64,000 bases of DNA from Phycisphaerales bacterium. GTDB taxonomy: Bacteria > Planctomycetota > Phycisphaerae > Phycisphaerales > UBA1924. Below the pieces are notes generated by a model, which was given only the letters and a program-made list of their open reading frames with translations, was not told the origin of the DNA and ran no database searches. Shown here in pieces: positions 56,893-64,000 of the stretch (the stretch's first letter is position 1; each line of letters starts with the position of its first letter). Made by a program: the position numbers and the translations under genes. Location of the stretch: positions 1-64,000 of the forward strand of contig JADLFE010000009.1 in the NCBI GenBank assembly GCA_020845755.1, given 5' to 3'.

Positions 56893-58626
56893 TCAAATGT
56901 CGTCGGCCGGTTCCGGCTCGTCGGCATCGGGGTCATACTCCACCACCACCACCGTCCGGGTCAGCAGATCGATTCGCGAACGACGGCTGGGCTCCACCAG
57001 CGCCAGCATCGAGAGCGGCGGGAGAGCCCACTTCATCGCGTTGCGCAGCATCACCTGCCACAGCGACGCTCGCGCCGGCTCGCCCGTCGGTGTCGCACGG
57101 ATCACCCGGCAGCCGGTCAGGGCCTTGCCGATGCTCCGCCCGCTCAGAGACTCGAACGTCGCTCCAAGAGCCGCCCCGGCGATGATCCCGATCGCCAGCA
57201 CCCACACCAGTTCTCCGGAAACAAACGTGCTGGGCGACGCGAGTTCGAGCAACGGCGTCCCTCGGAGGCGCGATGCGACGACGAGCGCGATCACGCCGTC
57301 GATCAGCGACCCCGCCATGCGCCGTCCCGGATCGGCCAGGGCCATGCCGGGAGGGAGCGATATTTCGGCTTCTTCGCCTCCGCGGACGACGAGCACCAGC
57401 GCCACCCCCATCGCCACGATCAGCACCAGCCCCAGGAGCCCAAGATCGCCGGGCGTAACCGGGCCATCGGCGCGGCTCGGCGCGTTGTACAGCACCCGCC
57501 CCGTGCTCGCCGAAAGTTCAATCATCTCCACGACGCGCCCCGTCAATGGAGGTTCGCCGGGACGACGCGGCGATCCCTCGGCCCGTGTCCACGCCAGCAC
57601 CAGCCGCCCCTGACTCTCGAGAGGCGCGATCGCCGCGTCGGGCTGCACGCCCTCGATCGTGGCGAGCGTCGTCGAACTCCCAGCGTCGACACCCGACAGC
57701 ACACGGACGCCCGCGCCGGCGGGCGCGACCGAGATCACCCGCCCGCATACAGACACGAACTCAACCGGAATTCCGCAGGTCGGGAGCGAGCGATCGCGGG
57801 CCAGCACGCCCTCGCTCCACGCGATCGACGGAGCGTGCTCGCCGCTGTCGCGCAGCGACGCGGACCAGGTTCGGGCCGAGCCCGAATCGTCCGGCGCAAT
57901 GAGCGTGAATCCATCGCGCGTCGCGATGCACCGCAGGCGTGCACCCCAGTTGTCAACGTCACGCGGCGAGGCGAGGTCCTGCCACTCGCCGCGATTGAGC
58001 CAGAGCACGCGCACACGCGGGGCCTGCGAATCCGCCGCGAGAATCGCGACCAGCCCCGCGCCGGACGCCGCCATCCCGACAAGACGTCCCTCGGCGGGGA
58101 GTGATCGCAGCGAGCGCAGGCCGTCGGCGGGCTCATAGGACCACAGGTCTCCCACACCCGTGCTGACGGCGCGCAGGGTCCACACACGCCGGGCGGCCTT
58201 CCCGTTCTCGTCGACGTCGTCGGCGGCGACGTAGACATCTTCGCCGAACGCCGCCATCGCGACCGGCTCGACCGAGAGCGACGCGGCCCGTCGCAGGGTG
58301 CCGTCCGCGGCCCCGCGCACCTTCCCGTCGGGGGGCATCGCCTGCCTGCGCGGCGGCACGTGCGCGATGATCCATTCATCCTTGGACGGAAGCGAGAGCC
58401 ACGCGTGCGACGGAACGGAATGTGAGCCCGACGACGCCGGCGCACCGGCGCCGCGCGTCGTCATCGGTGGTTCGGCCCGCGCGGGGGATGCGGTCATCGC
58501 GCACAAGACACAGATCACGACCACGATCAGCCGAGCGAAACGATCGCATCCCGCGCGCTTTATCCATCGCCGAGGTCCGATCGGCGGCGCGTCGTTCGCT
58601 TGGATAGATTGATTCAGATGCGTCAT
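56893..58626 (-). CDS. RDD family membrane protein with large extracytoplasmic domain
   Basis: 577 residues: a signal-like helix (about 30-50), a beta-rich region of about 330 residues that reads like a propeller (VAMAAFGEDVYVAAD, LVGMAASGAGLVAILA), a membrane helix (LGLLGLVLIVAMGVALVLVV), and an RDD domain with DPGRRMAGSLIDGVIALVVA and SGRSIGKALTGCRVIRATP. RDD proteins are membrane-bound and partly linked to Na+/H+ exchange; the function here is unknown. Its start overlaps the stop of the lipoprotein gene. Confidence 0.85.
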   Translation of the reverse strand: MTHLNQSIQANDAPPIGPRRWIKRAGCDRFARLIVVVICVLCAMTASPARAEPPMTTRGAGAPASSGSHSVPSHAWLSLPSKDEWIIAHVPPRRQAMPPDGKVRGAADGTLRRAASLSVEPVAMAAFGEDVYVAADDVDENGKAARRVWTLRAVSTGVGDLWSYEPADGLRSLRSLPAEGRLVGMAASGAGLVAILAADSQAPRVRVLWLNRGEWQDLASPRDVDNWGARLRCIATRDGFTLIAPDDSGSARTWSASLRDSGEHAPSIAWSEGVLARDRSLPTCGIPVEFVSVCGRVISVAPAGAGVRVLSGVDAGSSTTLATIEGVQPDAAIAPLESQGRLVLAWTRAEGSPRRPGEPPLTGRVVEMIELSASTGRVLYNAPSRADGPVTPGDLGLLGLVLIVAMGVALVLVVRGGEEAEISLPPGMALADPGRRMAGSLIDGVIALVVASRLRGTPLLELASPSTFVSGELVWVLAIGIIAGAALGATFESLSGRSIGKALTGCRVIRATPTGEPARASLWQVMLRNAMKWALPPLSMLALVEPSRRSRIDLLTRTVVVVEYDPDADEPEPADDI

Positions 58627-59549
58627 CGGATCTTCACGCCGGCGAAGGGCGTGGGCTTGGGTTGTTCGTCGCCCTCCATGAGGCGGGCGTCCTTCACGCC
58701 GTAGCGATCGAGCAAGGCCTTGAGATCGAACGCAGACGCGGAGATGCCGTCGCGCCTGTTCTCGGGGTCGTGGAGCGACATCTTCGCGCGGGTCTTGCTG
58801 GCGGGCACGTCGATCTCGATCTCGGTCGCGATCGTCGCGCTGGATTTTTCCAGCCCCTTCACCTTCACCGGCTCGTCCTCGCTCATCGTCGCCGAGAGCA
58901 CCAGCGCGCCGCGCCCGTCAAACGCCTCGACCTTCCGCGGCACGAGCGTCTTGGGATCCAGGAACACGCGCCGATGACCCCAACGCCCCTGCAGCGTCAC
59001 GCCGACGTACCGCCCATCGGGTGTCCAATTCGGCGGCGCGACGGGCTTGTCCGGGAACGGCAAGAGGCACAGCACGTCGATGAGATCGAGCGGATGCACC
59101 GGCAGCCCGAAACGGGCCGCGGTCTTGGGCGTGGCCTTGGCGTGCTCGCCCACGAGCGCGACCTTGTGGTCGCTGTCGGAAAGATCGATCCACCAGAAGA
59201 GCGTGTCGTTGGAGCCGAGTTGGAAATAGGTCTCGCCCAACTTCTTCACCGCGAGGAACAACCTGCGATCGCGGATGTACTGAACGTGCCCGTCGGCCTC
59301 TTCCTCGTTGGTGTCGCCGTTCTTGTCGATTGTGTACATGCGGAGCGTGGCGCGGGCCCACAGGCGATCGAGATCCGCGATTCGGAGCGACTGCGTTCTC
59401 GCGATGACTTCATACGACGGCGCGGGCGTCATGGGATTGGACACGACACCCTTGTCGCCGGGCTTGACGGGCAGATCGCCGCAGGCGGGGAGCAACACGC
59501 CCGCGATTCCCGCAAGAACAACCGCCGCCCAGCGAGGCACGCACGCCAT
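58623..59549 (-). CDS. lipoprotein of outer envelope type
   Basis: 308 residues with a signal peptide and lipobox LPAC (Cys23). The mature part is beta-rich, with LWARATLRMYTIDKNGDTNEE, QYIRDRRLFLAVKKLGETYF and a WIDLSDSDHKVALVG strand, somewhat like LolA or DUF4292 lipoprotein carriers. ATG 59549 is used; a GTG two codons upstream is possible. It probably forms an operon with the RDD and TPR-type genes. Confidence 0.75.
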   Translation of the reverse strand: MACVPRWAAVVLAGIAGVLLPACGDLPVKPGDKGVVSNPMTPAPSYEVIARTQSLRIADLDRLWARATLRMYTIDKNGDTNEEEADGHVQYIRDRRLFLAVKKLGETYFQLGSNDTLFWWIDLSDSDHKVALVGEHAKATPKTAARFGLPVHPLDLIDVLCLLPFPDKPVAPPNWTPDGRYVGVTLQGRWGHRRVFLDPKTLVPRKVEAFDGRGALVLSATMSEDEPVKVKGLEKSSATIATEIEIDVPASKTRAKMSLHDPENRRDGISASAFDLKALLDRYGVKDARLMEGDEQPKPTPFAGVKIR

Positions 59550-59698
59550 GCACACGGACCCGTGAACGGGTTCGTAACTCGACTCAGAATCGCACCAAAG
59601 ACGCGCCGACCGCGAACACAGTGACGGCGTCAGGGCGTGTGGCGCACGGAGCGGCTCCGGCCGTGGCGCTCCATCTCGACCTGCGCCGGCGCGATCGC

Positions 59699-60304
59699 TC
59701 ATGCGCCTTCTCCGGCCGGAATCTCGCTCGCGGGCTTGGGCTCGACACACTCCTGGGGAGTCGTGGTCTCGATCCCCATCAACTCGCCGATCTGCTGCAT
59801 CGCGCCCGACAGCGTCTCATCATCCAGACCCGGATCGATCACTTCCAGCGTCGGCATCTCCGCGCCGGGCGCGGTGGGCTTCCTCGACACCAGCATCTTC
59901 GAGCCCGGGCCGCGACCGCGAACGCCGGAATACCGCAGCAACTTGCGACGGATCAGCAGGAGCGTCAGCACATAGCGGAACGCCAACTTCTTCTGATCCG
60001 TCGATTCCGACAACTGCTCAAACAGGTCGAGCAGTTCATCATCGCCCATCACCAGCAGTTTCTTGGGCGTCGAGAGTTCCGGCATCACCGATCGCCATGT
60101 GGCGAACACCCGCCCCGGAGCCGCGGGACGCGCCCCGCTCTCCCACGCATCAGCCGCGAAATCCTGGCGCTGCATGGAATCGCTGTCGGGCATCTCGACC
60201 AGCACCGCGACGAATCGCTCCCCGACCGCCAAAGGCCGCCCGCTGGCCGCGCAAACGCCCGTGGGTTTCGAAAGCGGGTACGAACCGGCGCTGGGTGTGC
60301 TCAT
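59699..60304 (-). CDS. 201-aa protein with a Cys-containing N-terminus
   Basis: A soluble 201-residue protein. The N-terminal third has CAASGRPLAVGERFVAVLVE, a beta-rich stretch with one Cys. The central part (PELSTPKKLLVMGDDELLDL, then FEQLSESTDQKKLAFRYVLT and LLLIRRKLLRY) is helical, and the end is acidic. I know no domain for it. The start ATG 60304 is chosen because the upstream codons are not protein-like. Its place next to the small zinc protein suggests shared expression. Confidence 0.65.
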   Translation of the reverse strand: MSTPSAGSYPLSKPTGVCAASGRPLAVGERFVAVLVEMPDSDSMQRQDFAADAWESGARPAAPGRVFATWRSVMPELSTPKKLLVMGDDELLDLFEQLSESTDQKKLAFRYVLTLLLIRRKLLRYSGVRGRGPGSKMLVSRKPTAPGAEMPTLEVIDPGLDDETLSGAMQQIGELMGIETTTPQECVEPKPASEIPAGEGA

Positions 60305-60340
60305 GCTGGGCGAGTGTACGAACGCCAAACGCCCGCGGTG

Positions 60341-60622
60341 CTACTTGCGACAGGAGAGTTCAAAGAAGCGTTGTGCCGTCCCGCCGTCACCCACGCGGAA
60401 CTTCATGCTCTTGCCGCACGTCGGACATCGGGCGGTGTAGCCCTCTCCCGCGCGATCGCGGAAGACGCGGACGTATTTGTTGGCACAGGAGAAGTACACC
60501 CGAAGGAACGGACGCCCGCCTTCGACACCCTCGGACTGGCCCGATGGTCCGGCAGCACGCCCCGCGGAGCGCGTTTCGCCCTCAACTATGTCCAAGGAGA
60601 ACGTTCGTGGGTCGCTGCTCAC
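60341..60622 (-). CDS. small zinc-binding protein
   Basis: 93 residues from GTG 60622. The C-terminal half has YFSCANKYVRVFRDRAGE, then RCPTCGKSMKFRVGDGG and FFELSC, so four or five Cys that probably hold zinc. The N-terminal half is charged and flexible. The arrangement resembles small zinc-ribbon proteins of Planctomycetota. It is divergent from lpxI with 182 bp between them. Confidence 0.6.
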   Translation of the reverse strand: MSSDPRTFSLDIVEGETRSAGRAAGPSGQSEGVEGGRPFLRVYFSCANKYVRVFRDRAGEGYTARCPTCGKSMKFRVGDGGTAQRFFELSCRK

Positions 60623-60736
60623 AAAGAACCTCGCTCAAAGCCCGCTCCATTCATCGGCCGACGCCGCGATTTGAGTCGATGAGAGCGAATCACCACCATT
60701 GTTCGGTCGATTTTCGGCCCCAGAGCCCGTTGATCG

Positions 60737-60763
60737 TTGAACGGACTGTCAAGCCGATATAAA
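60737..60763 (+). promoter_or_regulatory. candidate promoter of lpxI
   Basis: TTGAAC (60737-60742) and TATAAA (60758-60763) are 15 bp apart, giving a leader of about 35 nt before lpxI. The spacing is shorter than ideal. Confidence 0.4.
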
Positions 60764-60804
60764 CTGTTCCCTTCCACGGCAGGGTCCAGCCAGCCGCACG
60801 ACGC

Positions 60805-61689
60805 ATGACCGGTGCACTCACCATCCTGCCCGATCCCCCACCCCCGCCCACGCCCGTCGGCCTGATCGCCGGCGGCGGAAGGTTGCCCATCTTGGTGGCA
60901 CGCGGTCTGCGCTCCGCAGGACACCCGGTCCATGCCCTCGGCCTGTCTAAGCAATACGAACCCGAACTCCCCACCATGTGCTCGTCGTTCCGCGAGGTCG
61001 GCGTGCTCCGCGTCGGCACCTGGGGGCGCATCCTCTCGGGCATGGGCGTTCGCCACGCGATCATGGTCGGCAAGGTCGACAAGGCCAAACTGATGCACGA
61101 CCCGCTCAGGGTCCTGCGCAACATCCCCGATTGGCGCACCTTGGTCGCCTGGTACCGCCACCTGCGCCACGACAAGCGCTCCCACGCCGTGCTCAGCGCG
61201 ATCGCGGAAGAACTCGACCGCTGCGGCGTGGCACTGCTCGATTCGACCGCGCCGATCCCCGACGAACTCTCGACCGAGGGAGTGATGACGCGGCGCCAGC
61301 CGACGCCCGAGCAGCGGGCCGACATCGACTTTGCCTGGCCGCTCCTGGCCCAAACACTCAGCCTGGACATCGGGCAGGCGGTCGCGGTGCGCGAGCGCGA
61401 CGTGATCGCGGTTGAAGCGGTCGAGGGCACGGATCGCATGATCGAGCGGACCGGGCAGCTCTGCCGCTCCAAGGGCTGGACGCTGTGCAAGGGCGCGCGG
61501 GCCGGCCACGATCGCCGCTCCGACGTGCCGACCGTCGGCATCAAGACCATCGAGAACCTCGCGTCCAATGGCGGCGGCTGCCTGGCCTTGGCCGCGGGCG
61601 AGGTCATCATGCTCGACAAGGCCCGGATGCTCGACGCCGCCGATGAACTGGGCGTGTCCATCGTCGGTATCCCGGCGGCCCACCACTAG
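60805..61689 (+). CDS. lpxI: UDP-2,3-diacylglucosamine pyrophosphatase LpxI
   Basis: 294 residues. It removes UMP from UDP-2,3-diacylglucosamine in lipid A synthesis, the step that LpxH performs in enteric bacteria. The N-terminal GLIAGGGRLPILVARGLRSA and the C-terminal DVIAVEAVEGTDRMIERTGQ with HDRRSDVPTVGIKTIE are the family signature (DUF1009). It indicates that this organism makes lipid A or a close relative. It is followed after 7 bp by a methyltransferase gene. Confidence 0.93.
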   Translation: MTGALTILPDPPPPPTPVGLIAGGGRLPILVARGLRSAGHPVHALGLSKQYEPELPTMCSSFREVGVLRVGTWGRILSGMGVRHAIMVGKVDKAKLMHDPLRVLRNIPDWRTLVAWYRHLRHDKRSHAVLSAIAEELDRCGVALLDSTAPIPDELSTEGVMTRRQPTPEQRADIDFAWPLLAQTLSLDIGQAVAVRERDVIAVEAVEGTDRMIERTGQLCRSKGWTLCKGARAGHDRRSDVPTVGIKTIENLASNGGGCLALAAGEVIMLDKARMLDAADELGVSIVGIPAAHH

Positions 61690-61696
61690 GCGCGGC

Positions 61697-62323
61697 ATGT
61701 CCGCCACCCGCAAAGACCCCGACAACCCATACGTCAGCCGCGGCGGGCTGAAACTCCGGCACGCGCTCTCTCACTTTGCCCTCGACCCGCACGGACTCCT
61801 CTGCGCCGACCTGGGCTGCAGCACCGGCGGCTTCACCGATTGCCTCTTGCAGGCCGGCGCGGATCGCGTCGTCTCCGTCGATACCGCCTACGGCGAGTTC
61901 GCGTGGAAACTCCGCAACGACCCGCGCGTCACGCTCCGCGAACGCACCAATGCGCTGCACGCCACGCCGATTGCGGGCGGCGTCGATCTCGTCGTCATCG
62001 ATCTCGGCTGGACGCCGCAGCGATTGGTCGTGCCCGCGGCGCTCACATGGCTTCGCCCCCAGGGACGCATCATCACCCTCATCAAGCCGCATTATGAGTT
62101 AAAGGAACAGGGACGGGAACTCCCACGCGGGGGCGTGCTCGCGTCGGAACTGGCCGAATCCGTCCTTGCTCGCGTCATCGAGAAGATGCCGTCACTGAGC
62201 GCCGAAGTGCTGGGAGTCGTTGAGTCGCCGATCCTCGGCGGCAAGGCGGGCAAGACGTCGGCCGGCACGGGTAATCGCGAATGGCTGACACTGCTCAAGA
62301 AGGCCTCTGGCACCGGGCGATAG
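61697..62323 (+). CDS. TlyA/FtsJ-like RNA methyltransferase without S4 domain
   Basis: 208 residues: YVSRGGLKLRHALSHF at the start, the SAM motif ADLGCSTGGFTDCLLQAG, the VVSVDTAYGEFAWKL strand and DLVVIDLGW, then ITLIKPHYELKEQGRELPRG. TlyA-type rRNA methyltransferases carry an N-terminal S4 domain, which is lacking here; the rest aligns with TlyA. It may be the S4-free type. It is the second gene of a two-gene unit with lpxI. Confidence 0.82.
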   Translation: MSATRKDPDNPYVSRGGLKLRHALSHFALDPHGLLCADLGCSTGGFTDCLLQAGADRVVSVDTAYGEFAWKLRNDPRVTLRERTNALHATPIAGGVDLVVIDLGWTPQRLVVPAALTWLRPQGRIITLIKPHYELKEQGRELPRGGVLASELAESVLARVIEKMPSLSAEVLGVVESPILGGKAGKTSAGTGNREWLTLLKKASGTGR

Positions 62324-62495
62324 GCTCTGTGTGGACCCGAGACAGCGAGACAGGCGGATTTGTACGCTCGCACAGGCGGATCGAACCGCGCCGGCGTGGG
62401 ATCACGCTTGAACATTTCGCACGGCCTTTGATCGACTTTGAGCCTGTCGATGCAGCGCAACGCGCTACCTATTGGCCTTCTCCGATGCCTGATTC

Positions 62496-63272
62496 CTATT
62501 TCTCAAGCAACCACCAGCGACGGTGGAACGGGCGTTTGAGCGTCTCGGGATAGTTCGCCTCCACGCCGCGTTTGATGTGCTCCATCGCTTCATCGGGCGA
62601 GTCGGTGAGGATCAGAAGATCGAGATCTCCGTGCCCGATCGTGCCCATCGCGAGCATCTTGTCGCGGATGAAATCGATCATCGGCGTCCAGAACGACACG
62701 CCCATCAGGATGATGGGGAAGTTGCGAATCTTCTGCGTCTGCACCAGCGTGACTGTCTCGAAGACTTCATCGAGCGTGCCGAATCCCCCCGGTAAAACAA
62801 CAAAGGCGTACGAGTACTTGACGAGCATCACTTTCCGAACGAAAAAATAGCGGAATTCGATCCATTTATCCAAATATGGATTCGGTTGCTGCTCCTTTGG
62901 AAGAGTAATGTTGCAACCAAGCGACCGCCCTCCATATTCGCGGGCACCGCGGTTGGCGGCCTCCATGATGCCCGGGCCTCCGCCTGTCATCACCGTCAGA
63001 TCCAGTTCCGCCACCTTCCGCCCGACGTCACGCGCCAGCGCGTAGTAGGGATGATTCTCGGGGAATCGCGCGGAGCCGAAGACCGTCACGCAAGGTCCTG
63101 CAAAGTGCAGGGCGCGAAAGCCCTTGATGAACTCGGCGAAGATGCGGCACGCACGCAGAAACTCCTCGCCACGCGTGAGCGGACCGGACAGAAAACTGTG
63201 CTCGTCCGGGTGAGAAGGCTTGATCCAGACCTTCGTTCCATTCGGGATTGTTGGAGTACTGTCCTGAGCCAT
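62496..63272 (-). CDS. LOG family (TIGR00730) protein
   Basis: 258 residues with the Rossmann-type motif PGGFGTLDE (161-169), the preceding FAGPCVTVFGSARFPENHP and MTGGGPGIMEAANRGA. Family members are nucleoside 5'-monophosphate phosphoribohydrolases; some release cytokinins, others act on purine or pyrimidine nucleotides. The N-terminal 60 residues extend beyond the core. It is convergent with the methyltransferase gene and followed upstream by crcB. Confidence 0.9.
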   Translation of the reverse strand: MAQDSTPTIPNGTKVWIKPSHPDEHSFLSGPLTRGEEFLRACRIFAEFIKGFRALHFAGPCVTVFGSARFPENHPYYALARDVGRKVAELDLTVMTGGGPGIMEAANRGAREYGGRSLGCNITLPKEQQPNPYLDKWIEFRYFFVRKVMLVKYSYAFVVLPGGFGTLDEVFETVTLVQTQKIRNFPIILMGVSFWTPMIDFIRDKMLAMGTIGHGDLDLLILTDSPDEAMEHIKRGVEANYPETLKRPFHRRWWLLEK

Positions 63273-63322
63273 GAGTCAAGAATCGATTCATCAAGAGTGA
63301 GCAGTCTTCTATCATTGCAGAA

Positions 63323-63703
63323 TTAAACGGCGACGCGCGCCAGGAAGAAGCCCATCGTGACCGCGATGAGACCGAGGATCAGGTTCGCGAACAGAAACAC
63401 CGCCGCCATCACGGGCCGCTGGTCGCGCATGAGTTGAAAAATCTCACACCCAAACGCGGAAAACGTCGTCAGCCCGCCCAGGAAGCCGACCATCAGCGCA
63501 AGCCGCAGCGATTCGTTCAGAGGGCGATACGAATCAAGCACGGCGAGAATCACGCCGCCGAGCAGGCACCCGATGACATTGACCGCGAGTGTCCCGACAC
63601 CCATATGGGTGGGGAATCGAGCATTCAGCCATGTGGAGATCGTGAATCGAACGATCGCTCCGATCCCGCCAAAGGTCCCGACGATGAAGCACTCCCGCCA
63701 CAT
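63323..63703 (-). CDS. crcB: fluoride channel CrcB/Fluc
   Basis: 126 residues, four membrane helices: FIVGTFGGIGAIVRFTIST, TLAVNVIGCLLGGVILAVL, ALMVGFLGGLTTFSAFGCEI and VFLFANLILGLIAVTMGFFL. The GxxGGxTTFSxF segment and the conserved asparagine in helix 2 are the fluoride-channel signature. It exports fluoride as a dual-topology dimer. No fluoride riboswitch was found upstream. TATAAT lies only about 10 nt before the ATG, so the mRNA may be leaderless. Confidence 0.93.
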   Translation of the reverse strand: MWRECFIVGTFGGIGAIVRFTISTWLNARFPTHMGVGTLAVNVIGCLLGGVILAVLDSYRPLNESLRLALMVGFLGGLTTFSAFGCEIFQLMRDQRPVMAAVFLFANLILGLIAVTMGFFLARVAV

Positions 63704-64000
63704 ATTTTGGAATTATAGGTGAGATCGGTTCTGCCCTGGTAATCCTCAGGGAAAACTCTGGTTTCGATGCGAATGTGCATCCGGAACGCCGGGCGGGCGA
63801 TAATTTCAGACAAGTTCGGATTCTTGCTCACCGAAACTTCGTGTCTTAGCGCTTCTAAGTCTGGACGTGTGTTCCAAAGCACATGCTCGATCGAAATCAG
63901 GATTGTTTGAGGAGGAATCACACGGAGCGGGCGGCCGGGACGTTGGTTGGCCTGCTGGAGCCTTCGGTGCGGGGTCGCACGTGCGACCTCATGGGAGCCC
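63704..64000. other. window end: promoter of crcB and perfect palindrome
   Basis: This 297-bp end piece holds TATAAT (minus strand, 63713-63718), the -10 element that would drive crcB. A perfect 16-bp palindrome (GGTCGCACGTGCGACC, 63973-63988) follows. One minus-strand frame stays open from the window edge to 63625 but overlaps crcB by 79 bp, and I do not count it as a gene. Confidence 0.4.

Noticed and set aside
63704-63800. Fluoride riboswitch before crcB
   Set aside because: The conserved pairing and the short consensus segments of the fluoride aptamer are not present on the minus strand here.
63625-63921. Minus-strand frame open from the window edge into crcB
   Set aside because: It would overlap the well-supported crcB start by 79 bp, and its end part is clearly the crcB region in another frame. 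The upstream part could be the end of an unseen gene but this cannot be shown.

Overview
The window is about 64 kb of GC-rich bacterial chromosome that reads most like a Planctomycetota genome of the class Phycisphaerae. This is an inference from three hallmarks: a secreted protein ending in a Cys-bounded dockerin-like double repeat (8481-9230), a PAP/PEP-CTERM-like sorting tail (7355-8221), and a two-TM protein with the CxxCGYDLxG...CPECG zinc ribbon (17789-18361). Genes for a Gram-negative envelope (lpxI, fliF, lipoproteins) agree with this. I see no rRNA, tRNA, CRISPR array, insertion sequence or prophage. TGA is the ordinary stop codon.

Positions 1-30,500 are a housekeeping mosaic of short transcription units on both strands. 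They include a 22-residue lysine-rich protein; an amidohydrolase; biosynthetic arginine decarboxylase (speA); an ECF sigma/anti-sigma pair; two secreted proteins; class I fructose-bisphosphate aldolase divergent from a deoxyhypusine-synthase-family enzyme; a secreted two-domain FKBP and a secreted esterase; FkbM methyltransferase; ispD; a HIT protein; obg; an S1-domain protein; a trxA-oxidoreductase pair; folP; an FAD-dependent oxidoreductase; a LuxR-type regulator; and a TlpA-like redoxin.

Positions 30,523-54,243 are a nearly unbroken flagellar region on the minus strand. In transcription order it holds a FlgN-like protein, a cytosolic histidine kinase, an NtrC-type sigma-54 activator, flgB-flgC-fliE-fliF-fliG-fliH-fliI-fliJ, a MotE-like protein, fliK-flgD, a TIGR02530-type protein, flgE, a MotA-like protein, and fliL-fliN-fliO-fliP-fliQ-fliR-flhB-flhA. 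Together they encode the MS ring, C-ring FliG and FliN, the export gate and ATPase, the proximal rod, the hook and the hook-length ruler. A good sigma-54 promoter lies between the activator gene and flgB. FlbD, MotB and FliM, expected between flgE and fliN in the common gene order, are missing here.

Upstream of the flagellar genes (54,286-60,622, minus strand) lies a block of little-known genes: a long membrane-anchored TPR-type protein, an RDD membrane protein, a lipoprotein, a 201-aa conserved-looking protein and a small zinc-binding protein. The last part (60,805-64,000) has lpxI, a TlyA-like methyltransferase lacking the S4 domain, a LOG-family protein and the fluoride channel gene crcB.

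The main oddities are a hairpin that hides the ribosome binding site of the MotA-like gene, the sigma-54 promoter of flgB, the missing fliM/motB/flbD, a short reading frame broken by one TGA (20,267-20,377), and a heptamer tandem repeat just before the deoxyhypusine-synthase-family gene.
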